From Paraclostridium ghonii (GTDB taxonomy: Bacteria; Bacillota; Clostridia; Peptostreptococcales; Peptostreptococcaceae): a stretch of DNA of 64,000 nucleotides. Positions 1 through 7,014 of this stretch are shown in pieces (positions within the stretch are counted from its first letter, which is position 1; each line of letters opens with the position of its first letter). Under the pieces are notes generated by a model. That model did not search any database. It was not told where the DNA came from and was given only the letters and a program-made list of their open reading frames with translations. The DNA lies in assembly GCF_030815085.1 (NCBI RefSeq), contig NZ_JAUSWG010000008.1, one strand, 5' to 3'. A program made the translations under genes and the position numbers.

Positions 1-158
1 CCATATTGCTTATTAATCATTTCAACTTGTTGAGCATTTAACTTTTCGTCATTAAATGGACTTCCAGGTAATAATCTTACTAAGAAGAAAGTAACAGAAA
101 TGACTATTAATAATGTCATAAACATAAGAGTAAGACGTTTTAAAATATAGCGACCCAT
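1..158 (-). CDS. oppB: Oligopeptide ABC transporter permease, N-terminal fragment
   Basis: Only the first 52 codons lie in the window; the gene runs off the left edge. The translation starts MGRYILKRL, continues as one hydrophobic helix and ends in RLLPGSPF, which is the start, first membrane segment and R-x-x-P-G-x-P signature of OppB/DppB permeases (BPD_transp_1). A GGGAGGG ribosome binding site lies 5 bases before the ATG at 158. In this family the protein forms half of the membrane channel for di- or oligopeptides, together with OppC and the OppD/OppF ATPases. A peptide-binding protein gene lies divergently at 990. Whether the rest of opp follows cannot be seen. Confidence 0.85.
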   Translation of the reverse strand, partial: MGRYILKRLTLMFMTLLIVISVTFFLVRLLPGSPFNDEKLNAQQVEMINKQY

Positions 159-276
159 CGCTATCCCTCCCTTGAATAAAAAATATTATAAAAAAATTTT
201 GATAAACTTATTAATATCAGAATGTTAAAACTATTTGAAGGTACTTAATATAAGTTTAATAATACGTTTTACAAAC

Positions 277-633
277 TTAATAAATTATAAAACTTACTAT
301 TAAAGTGCTTAACGATATGAATAGACCAGATGATAAAAGCGAATTTGTATTATAAAAATGATATCTTTTTTTTATATAATCATCTATGTGAATGTCTTCC
401 TCTGACAAAAGACCTCTGCTTTTTTGAATTTGATTACAAACTTTACTATATGCATAAATTGTCAAATTAAAAAAGCCTTGTTCTGTAACATATAAAAATA
501 TTCCTAGCGTTAAATAAAATAGTCCTATTATAAAAGATGAATTTATAAAAGAAAATCTTTCAAAATCATTAAGCAAATAGTATGAAAGACTTAGAACTAA
601 ATTTAATATAACTAACATATTAAACTTCTTCAA
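277..633 (-). CDS. Small membrane protein, DUF3899-like
   Basis: The 118-residue product has hydrophobic segments near residues 5-22, 30-50 and 98-117 and a charged cytoplasmic-looking stretch between the second and third. The pattern L-x-L-G-I-x-L-Y-V-x-x-x-G-F-F around residues 42-56 resembles the DUF3899 family of unknown function. The start is TTG at 633, chosen because a GGGGGG run lies about 10 bases upstream; an in-frame ATG at 618 has no ribosome binding site. It lies between oppB and the divergent peptide-binding protein, but nothing links it to transport. Family assignment is from memory of the motif and is tentative. Confidence 0.6.
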   Translation of the reverse strand: MKKFNMLVILNLVLSLSYYLLNDFERFSFINSSFIIGLFYLTLGIFLYVTEQGFFNLTIYAYSKVCNQIQKSRGLLSEEDIHIDDYIKKRYHFYNTNSLLSSGLFISLSTLIVSFIIY

Positions 634-989
634 AATATGTATGCCCCCCTATCTAAAAGTTAAATTTCATTAAGATATTAAAATAAGTTTTATCGTAGCA
701 ATAATATTGTTTTATATATAATAATATTATTTTTAAGAAAAAACAATATTTTATATAAAAATTATTGAAATATTAAAAAAAATGATGTTTTAATTAATTT
801 TTGTTGCTAAAATTAAATATTAAATAACGAAAATTAATTTAAATAACAAAAATATGAATATTTAATACTTGAATATATCTAAAAAAAAAATATTCAAAAA
901 ATAATGACAATTGCTAAATAATATTCTATAATAGATCTAATAAATTAATATGCTTGAAATAATAAATAAGTAAGTAAGGGGGACATGTT
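634..989. other. Divergent intergenic region, 356 bases
   Basis: This very AT-rich spacer separates the minus-strand small membrane protein from the plus-strand peptide-binding lipoprotein. The only clear element is the promoter at 904-932. No open frame of useful length, repeat or structured RNA was seen. Confidence 0.6.
904..932 (+). promoter_or_regulatory. SigA-type promoter of the permuted OppA gene
   Basis: ATGACA (904-909) and TATAAT (927-932) are separated by 17 bases, a near-perfect housekeeping promoter. Transcription would start near 939, giving a leader of about 50 bases. An AAGGGGGA ribosome binding site lies 6 bases before the ATG at 990. Confidence 0.7.
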
Positions 990-2642
990 ATGGTTTTAAA
1001 GAAAAAAATGGCATTAATGAGTGCTACTGCAGCGATAACTGTAATAAGTATAGTTGGATGTAGCAATGGTGGAGGTTCTTCATCAGGAAGCGGAACAGAA
1101 GGAGATCCGTATAAAGTGCTTGCAAATAAAAATGCAAGAGCAGCTATATCTATGGCTATAAATAAAGAATCTTTATGTGAGAATATAATAAATGATGGAA
1201 GTTCACCAGCTGACTATATGGTTGCAAAAAACTTAGCATTTAATGAAGAAGGAAAAGATTATAGAGAAGTAGCAGGGGATATGGGATACAAATACAATAA
1301 AGATGAAGCTGCTAAGTTATGGGAAAAAGCTAAAAAAGAAGTTGGATTTGATAAAGTAAAACTAGAACTATTATCATATGATTCAGAAAACGCTAAAAAA
1401 CAAGTTGAATTTATTCAATCAGAACTTCAACAAGCACTTCCAGGGTTGACAATAGAGATAAAAACACAGCCATTTAAACAAAAACTTGAATTAGAGCAAA
1501 AAGGAGACTTTCAACTTTCTCATTCAGGATGGTCCCCAGATTATCCAGATCCACTAACATTTTTGGAGACTATGCAAAGTGGATTACAATATTCTAAAAA
1601 CACAGGATATAGTAATCCAGAATACGATAAGCTTATAGAAGAAGGTAAAAATGCAGCAAGCCAAAAAGAGAGTTGGGAAAAATATGCAAAAGCTGAAAAA
1701 ATGATGCTAGAAGATGGTTTCTTATCTCCTCTTTATCAAAAGGGAGAATCTTATCTTCAAAAACCTTATGTAAACGGAAGACTTACTCCTATATTTGGAG
1801 TTGAAGCAATATACAATTGGGTAGAACTTGGAGAAGGTAAAAAAGAACTTAACATAACAAATACTTCAGATATACCTACACTGGATATAAGTAAAGCAGA
1901 AGATGTAGTATCATCAGAAGTACTTATGAATACTATGGAAGGTTTAGTTAAACAAGATAAAGATGGTAAACTAGTTCCAGGAGTTGCTGAGAAATGGGAA
2001 AAATCAGAAGATGGTAAATCATGGACATTCCATCTAAGAAAAGATGCTAAATGGTCAAATGGAGATCCAGTAACAGCTAAAGATTTTGAATATTCATGGA
2101 AGAGAACGTTAGATCCTGCAACAGCATCTACTTATGGATTTATTATGTATGATATAGTTGGAGCTAAAGACTACAACTTAGGAAAAACTGATAATGCTGA
2201 TAAAGTAGGAGTAAAAGCAGTAGATGATTATACATTAAAAGTAGATTTAGTAAGACCAGTTCATTATTTTGATGGTTTAATGTTCTTTAAATCTTTCTTA
2301 CCGCAAAATGAAAAAGCTGTAAAAGAATTTGGAAGTGAATATGGAACTGCAGCGGATAAGATGGTTTACAATGGACCGTTTACATTAAGTAAATGGAAGA
2401 TAGAAGATATGTATACAATGAGTAAAAATCCTGATTATTGGGATGCAAGTTCAGTTAAGATAGATAAAGTAAATACTAAGATAGTTAAAGACCAAAATGC
2501 TGCACTTAATTTATATGAAACAGGATCAATAGATATAGTAAAATTAGCTTCGGAAAATGTTGATAAATATAAAAATTCTCCAGAATTTAAAACAAGAGAA
2601 GCTGCAGGAACATATTTCTTACAAGTTAATGGAGGTAAATAA
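990..2642 (+). CDS. Circularly permuted oligopeptide-binding lipoprotein (OppA/SBP_bac_5 family)
   Basis: The 550-residue product begins with a lipoprotein signal (KKK, hydrophobic core, lipobox IVGC with Cys24) and a Gly/Ser linker. After that the order of the family is reversed. Residues about 39-281 are the normal C-terminal half: LANKNARAAISMAINKE, the WSPDYPDPLTFLETM motif, and the closing strand IYNWVEL. Residues about 282-550 are the normal N-terminal half: NITNTSDIPTLD, then LVPGVAEKWEKSEDGKSWTF, WSNGDPVTAKDFEYSWKR, NPDYWD and finally FLQVNGGK at the stop. In OppA/DppA proteins FLQVN is followed directly by the LANKNARAA block, so the break is at one internal point and the old ends are joined at GEGKKEL. 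All segments of a full-length protein appear to be present once. It should bind peptides outside the membrane. It has a good promoter, ribosome binding site and terminator, so it looks like an expressed gene and not debris. A misassembly cannot be excluded from sequence alone. Confidence 0.85.
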   Translation: MVLKKKMALMSATAAITVISIVGCSNGGGSSSGSGTEGDPYKVLANKNARAAISMAINKESLCENIINDGSSPADYMVAKNLAFNEEGKDYREVAGDMGYKYNKDEAAKLWEKAKKEVGFDKVKLELLSYDSENAKKQVEFIQSELQQALPGLTIEIKTQPFKQKLELEQKGDFQLSHSGWSPDYPDPLTFLETMQSGLQYSKNTGYSNPEYDKLIEEGKNAASQKESWEKYAKAEKMMLEDGFLSPLYQKGESYLQKPYVNGRLTPIFGVEAIYNWVELGEGKKELNITNTSDIPTLDISKAEDVVSSEVLMNTMEGLVKQDKDGKLVPGVAEKWEKSEDGKSWTFHLRKDAKWSNGDPVTAKDFEYSWKRTLDPATASTYGFIMYDIVGAKDYNLGKTDNADKVGVKAVDDYTLKVDLVRPVHYFDGLMFFKSFLPQNEKAVKEFGSEYGTAADKMVYNGPFTLSKWKIEDMYTMSKNPDYWDASSVKIDKVNTKIVKDQNAALNLYETGSIDIVKLASENVDKYKNSPEFKTREAAGTYFLQVNGGK

Positions 2643-2648
2643 AAATAA

Positions 2649-2690
2649 GGAGCTATCGCCTATATTTTAGTGCGATAGCTCCTTTATTTT
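2649..2690. terminator. Bidirectional terminator between permuted OppA and DUF1002 genes
   Basis: GGAGCTATCGC (2649-2659) pairs perfectly with GCGATAGCTCC (2672-2682), followed by TTTATTTT. It sits 6 bases after the upstream stop codon and just before the convergent gene end at 2693. Confidence 0.85.
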
Positions 2691-2692
2691 AT

Positions 2693-3826
2693 TTATTTTT
2701 GATTTGTATTTTCATTATTATTAACTTCATTAGGATTAGTATCATTAGATGGTAATTGGTTTTCATTTGGAGAACTTGTTTCATCTGTTTTATTTGAATC
2801 TCCATTGAATATACCTGTAAACCAATGCCATGCCTTGCTAAAGAATCCTTCCACCTCATCACTTGAAGGTAAATTTATAGCATCTTTATTAGTAGCATCT
2901 ATGTTAGCCTTTTCGCCAAGTAAACTATCATTAGTTTTTTCTAATATACCTAAGTTTTCATCTTTTGAACCTTTTGATCCAGAAAACCATCCTTTAATCT
3001 TATCTAGTATACCAGATTTGTTTACACTTTCACCTAAATCTTTTAAGTTTTTATTTACAGTGTCTGATACACTTTCTAAAGCATCCTTCATTTTACTGTA
3101 GTCGTAATCTTGTTTAGAAATTTTAAGCATTAGGTCTTCTAGTTGTTTTTGTTGTTCAGGTGATAATGTAACATTGTAGTTATTAGTAACATTATTTATT
3201 GTGTCTGCTATTTGAACTGTATCGCTAGTATTGTTTTTAATAACTTGTGTTTTTACATCATTAACTACACCTGCAGCTTTATCTTGGCCTATATCTTGGC
3301 CTAAGTTACCTGTTACAACTAATTCTTCTGTAGCTATTTCTTTTTTATTCTCATCTAGTGGCTTACCAGTAGCATCTTCGTAAGCTTTCATTACTCCAGT
3401 AAGAGCACCAGTTCCACTTACAGGGAAATTAGCTGCTATTACACAGTTAGCATCCGTTATTCCTAAACTAGCAAGAGTACTAGCTATCATAGCTGAAGTA
3501 ACCCAAGTGATATTAGCTGTCTTTACATTTATTCCACTTCCTGGCTTAGTAGGTTCTACATAAGCACAAGAATAAGTTTTAGTTCCTATTTGAGCTTCAG
3601 GGGCTATTCCCTCTAGGTATTTTCTTTCCTCTTGATTGTTTACTTCAAGTATTACTGCATCACTTTCACTTACTCCAAAGTACTTTAACATAGTTTGCTT
3701 TTGCTCAGCAGTTAAGTTAGCTCCCATAGTAACAACTTTTGATGAATCTGCAAATGCTAAACTAAAACTTCCTAATACAATAGTACAACATATAATAATT
3801 GATGTAACTCTCTTTTTTAAACTCAT
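2693..3826 (-). CDS. Secreted DUF1002 family protein
   Basis: The 377-residue product has a Sec signal peptide (SLKKR, hydrophobic core, cleavage after SLAFA). A DUF1002 domain follows at about residues 30-215: VTMGANLTAEQKQTMLKYF, a G-T-x-T-Y-S-C-A-Y-V block, NITWVTSAMIASTLASLGI and G-T-G-A-L-T-G-V-M-K-A-Y-E. The C-terminal third is a polar, Asn/Lys-rich tail with two short amphipathic helices containing WF. DUF1002 proteins are exported Firmicute proteins of unknown function. The ATG at 3826 is preferred because GGAG lies 7 bases upstream; an in-frame TTG two codons earlier overlaps that site. Confidence 0.8.
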   Translation of the reverse strand: MSLKKRVTSIIICCTIVLGSFSLAFADSSKVVTMGANLTAEQKQTMLKYFGVSESDAVILEVNNQEERKYLEGIAPEAQIGTKTYSCAYVEPTKPGSGINVKTANITWVTSAMIASTLASLGITDANCVIAANFPVSGTGALTGVMKAYEDATGKPLDENKKEIATEELVVTGNLGQDIGQDKAAGVVNDVKTQVIKNNTSDTVQIADTINNVTNNYNVTLSPEQQKQLEDLMLKISKQDYDYSKMKDALESVSDTVNKNLKDLGESVNKSGILDKIKGWFSGSKGSKDENLGILEKTNDSLLGEKANIDATNKDAINLPSSDEVEGFFSKAWHWFTGIFNGDSNKTDETSSPNENQLPSNDTNPNEVNNNENTNQK

Positions 3827-4279
3827 AATCAATCTCCTTTAAAATAATTTAAACAGATACTAATATAATAAATCATTTTGTAAATTTTGACGATTACAAA
3901 ATTATAACACTTTTCAATTGGTTACTCAAACATTATATATGCATCCAATGGATGATTAATTAATAAAATAAAAAACATATATATTTTATAAAATAAAAAA
4001 GAACAATAATATCCTTATATTTATAAGTTAAACAGGTAATATCTCTATTGATTTAGCGTTGTTAATGACTTTCTTTTTTAAGGGATTTATAAAGGATAGG
4101 TTTTAATTAAGATAGAAAAAGCGAATATAATACAAACTTCGACATTGATTTTAAATAAAATAATATATGATAATAGTTAGATGAAAATATTAGATTGGAT
4201 TGAGTAACTGGATGGCAGAAAATATATAGCTTAAATTGCTTTATCCATTGTTTAAAATAAATATGAAATAGGTGAGAAA
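3827..4279. other. Divergent intergenic region, 453 bases
   Basis: AT-rich spacer between the DUF1002 gene and the response regulator gene. It has a short palindrome ATCCAATGGAT near 3952-3962 but no convincing promoter pair, gene or structured RNA that I can support. Confidence 0.5.
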
Positions 4280-4981
4280 ATGATAAACGTACTTATGATA
4301 GAAGATGATAGTGCAATATCTTTTGCAGTAAAGTATGCACTAGAGAAAGAAGGATTTAGCATTGATATATGCAATGACTTAGAGAAAGGTAGAAACAGTA
4401 TTAAAAATAAAAAGTATGATATTATTCTTTTAGATGTAATGCTACCAGATGGAAATGGTTATGATTTTTGCAAGGAAATTAGAGAAATTCAAGACACTCC
4501 TATAATATTTTTAAGTGCTTGTGATGAAGAAGTGAATGTAGTTATGGGGCTAGATATTGGAGGAGATGATTATATAACCAAACCTTTTAGAGTTAGAGAA
4601 CTTATCTCTAGGATAAATGCAGTACTTAGAAGAAAAGGCAGTAGTAATGAAAATAAAAAAGTAATTAAATTTAAAGATTTAACTATAAATACTTTAGAAG
4701 CTAGAGTTTACAAAGGTGAAGAGGAAATTTTGTTAACCTCTGTTGAGTACAAGTTATTATTAATATTAAGTAAAAATAGTAATGTTGTATTAAGTAGAAC
4801 TAAAATACTAGAAAAATTATGGGACGTTACTTGTGATTTTGTAAATGATAATACCCTTACAGTTTATATAAAAAGACTTAGAGAAAAAATAGAAGATGAT
4901 TCAAGTCATCCAAAATACATACTTACAGTAAGGGGATTAGGATATAAGTGGAACGGAAGTGAAAATAGTGTTTCTATCTAA
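4280..4981 (+). CDS. OmpR-family response regulator
   Basis: The 233-residue protein has a receiver domain (residues 1-118) with acidic pair Asp9/Asp10, phospho-acceptor Asp52 in LLLDVMLPDGNG, and the conserved Lys of YITKPF. A winged-helix DNA-binding domain (about 130-228) ends in the family motif RGLGYKW. The start ATG follows AGGTGAG. It overlaps the kinase gene, and the ABC transporter genes follow, so it very likely activates that transporter in response to the kinase. This TCS-plus-ABC arrangement is typical of cell-envelope stress and antimicrobial peptide defence modules. The inducing compound cannot be told from the sequence. Confidence 0.92.
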   Translation: MINVLMIEDDSAISFAVKYALEKEGFSIDICNDLEKGRNSIKNKKYDIILLDVMLPDGNGYDFCKEIREIQDTPIIFLSACDEEVNVVMGLDIGGDDYITKPFRVRELISRINAVLRRKGSSNENKKVIKFKDLTINTLEARVYKGEEEILLTSVEYKLLLILSKNSNVVLSRTKILEKLWDVTCDFVNDNTLTVYIKRLREKIEDDSSHPKYILTVRGLGYKWNGSENSVSI

Positions 4982-6200
4982 TGTTGAAATAAAAAGTTTT
5001 ATAAAAAATTACACTATATTATTTATGATTACTATAATGTTTTGTGTAGGAGTTAGTTTTATAAGTGTAAATATAATAAAAGATAAGGTAGTAGAAAATA
5101 ATCAAGCTATAATAGGATCTATATTATCTCAGCATCCTAATTTAGAAAATAATATAGTAGGAATAGTAACTCAAGGAAAATCAAAAGATGATATAAGTTT
5201 AGGTAAAGAAATACTAAAAAAATATAGCTATGATAAAAATATAAGATTAAATAATGAGCCAATTATAAGAGAGAGTATAAATAAAGTATTTAGTATAAAT
5301 TTATTATCTATATTTGTGCTATTTATTTTTGTTTTAATCTTAGTTATGCATTATTTTAAGATGATATACAGTGATATAAAAGATATGACTGATTATGTAT
5401 ACTATAGTTCAGAAGGCAAAGATTTTGAGATGAAAAATAAAAATCAAGAAGGTCAGATAGGGCTCCTTAAAACGGAACTTTTAAAAATGACTACTATACT
5501 TAAAGAAAAAGTAGAACTTTTAAGTAAAGAAAAGATATTTTTAAATGATACTATTTCTGATATCTCACATCAGTTAAAAACACCTATGACATCACTTATA
5601 ATACTTAATGATTTAATGTATGATGACTTAGCCCAAGAAATTAAAATAGAGTTTTTAGAAAAGATAAAATCTCAATTAAATAGAATGGAATGGCTCATAA
5701 AAAGCATGCTAAAACTTTCAAAAGTAGAGGCTAAAGTAATAAATTTTAAAAATGAAAAAGTAAATGTTAAAAAACTAATAAAAATGTCTATTCAACCAAG
5801 TTTAATTCCAATAGAACTTAAAAATATAGATGTCAGTATAAATGGTAATAGTGATGCTGTATTTTTAGGAGATATGAATTGGTCTATAGAAGCTTTAGTT
5901 AATATAATTAAAAATTGTGTAGAACACACTTTTTATAATGGAAGTTTAAATATTAGTTATGAAGAAAATTCTTTATATACAGAAATTGTAATAAAAGATA
6001 GTGGAGAAGGTATAGATAAAAAAGATTTACCACATATATTTAAAAGATTTTATAAAGGAAAAAGTAGTTCAAAAGAAGACAGTGTAGGTATTGGATTAGC
6101 TATGGCAAAGTCTATAATAGAAGGACAAAATGGTGATATTTATGTCAAAAGTGAAAAAAACAAAGGAAGTCAGTTTAATATAATATTCCATAAAATCTAG
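4968..6200 (+). CDS. Sensor histidine kinase of the TCS-ABC module
   Basis: Membrane segments lie near residues 14-36 and 108-130, with an extracytoplasmic loop of about 70 residues between them. The dimerisation box SDISHQLKTPMTSL carries phospho-acceptor His201. The ATPase domain shows N box LVNIIKNCVEH, G1 DSGEGI, F box FKRFYKG and G2 GIGLAMAKS. The GTG at 4968 is chosen because GGAAGTG lies 7 bases upstream; a GTG at 4959 is the alternative. The frame overlaps the regulator by 14 bases, so the two are translationally coupled. The sizeable extracellular loop argues against a strict BceS-type intramembrane-sensing kinase. Confidence 0.9.
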   Translation: MFLSNVEIKSFIKNYTILFMITIMFCVGVSFISVNIIKDKVVENNQAIIGSILSQHPNLENNIVGIVTQGKSKDDISLGKEILKKYSYDKNIRLNNEPIIRESINKVFSINLLSIFVLFIFVLILVMHYFKMIYSDIKDMTDYVYYSSEGKDFEMKNKNQEGQIGLLKTELLKMTTILKEKVELLSKEKIFLNDTISDISHQLKTPMTSLIILNDLMYDDLAQEIKIEFLEKIKSQLNRMEWLIKSMLKLSKVEAKVINFKNEKVNVKKLIKMSIQPSLIPIELKNIDVSINGNSDAVFLGDMNWSIEALVNIIKNCVEHTFYNGSLNISYEENSLYTEIVIKDSGEGIDKKDLPHIFKRFYKGKSSSKEDSVGIGLAMAKSIIEGQNGDIYVKSEKNKGSQFNIIFHKI

Positions 6201-6336
6201 GTGACTAATTTGTAATATTTAATTCACTTTAAAGTAATTATATGTCTTTAAAATTAAAGATAAGAAATTAAAAGCTAGTATAAATATGATGAACTAAATT
6301 AAGGTGAAGTTTACAAAATGAAATGTGGAGGTTTAT

Positions 6337-7014
6337 ATGGAAATTTTAAAAGTTGAAAACTTAACAAAAAGTTATGGCACGGGAGAGGCAAAAGTAGATG
6401 CGTTAAAAAATATTAATTTATCAATAAACAAAGGGGAATTTGTTGCAATAGTAGGACCTAGTGGAAGTGGTAAAAGTACATTACTTCATTTATTAGGTGG
6501 AGTTGACAAACCAACTAGTGGAAATGTATTTATAAACGATGTAGATATATACAACTTAAAAGAAAAAGACTTATCTATATTTAGAAGAAGAAATATAGGA
6601 ATTATATATCAATTTTATAATTTGATACCAGTACTTAGCGTAAAGGAAAATATATTACTACCAGCAGAACTTGATAATAGAAAAATAGAAAAAGCATATC
6701 TAAATGATTTATTAAAAACTTTAGGATTAAAAGAAAGAGAAAATCACCTTCCAAATGAATTAAGTGGAGGACAACAGCAAAGAACTTCTATAGGTAGATC
6801 GCTTATAAATAGACCAGCAATAGTTCTAGCAGATGAGCCAACAGGAAATTTAGATAGCAAAAATTCTAAAGAAGTAATTGAACTTTTAAAGCTATCAGTA
6901 AAAAAATACAATCAAACTTTAATAATGATAACTCATGATAATAATATTGCCTTACAAGCAGATAGAGTGATATCCATAGAAGATGGAATGATTACAGCTA
7001 ATGAGGTGATGTAG
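6337..7014 (+). CDS. ABC transporter ATP-binding protein (MacB/LolD/BceA type)
   Basis: The 225-residue protein has Walker A GPSGSGKST, Q-loop IIYQFYNL, signature LSGGQQQR, Walker B VLADEPTGNLD and the switch His of MITHD. The PTGNLDS variant is typical of the FtsX-partner subfamily. The ATG at 6337 follows GGAGG by 7 bases; an upstream in-frame GTG overlaps that ribosome binding site and is unlikely. The stop codon abuts the permease start at 7015. It should drive mechanotransmission or export with the FtsX-type permease rather than classical import. Confidence 0.92.
   Translation: MEILKVENLTKSYGTGEAKVDALKNINLSINKGEFVAIVGPSGSGKSTLLHLLGGVDKPTSGNVFINDVDIYNLKEKDLSIFRRRNIGIIYQFYNLIPVLSVKENILLPAELDNRKIEKAYLNDLLKTLGLKERENHLPNELSGGQQQRTSIGRSLINRPAIVLADEPTGNLDSKNSKEVIELLKLSVKKYNQTLIMITHDNNIALQADRVISIEDGMITANEVM

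Noticed and set aside
6201..6336. Possible riboswitch or second promoter between the kinase and ABC ATPase genes
   Set aside because: The 136-base gap shows no stem with flanking T run and no good promoter pair.
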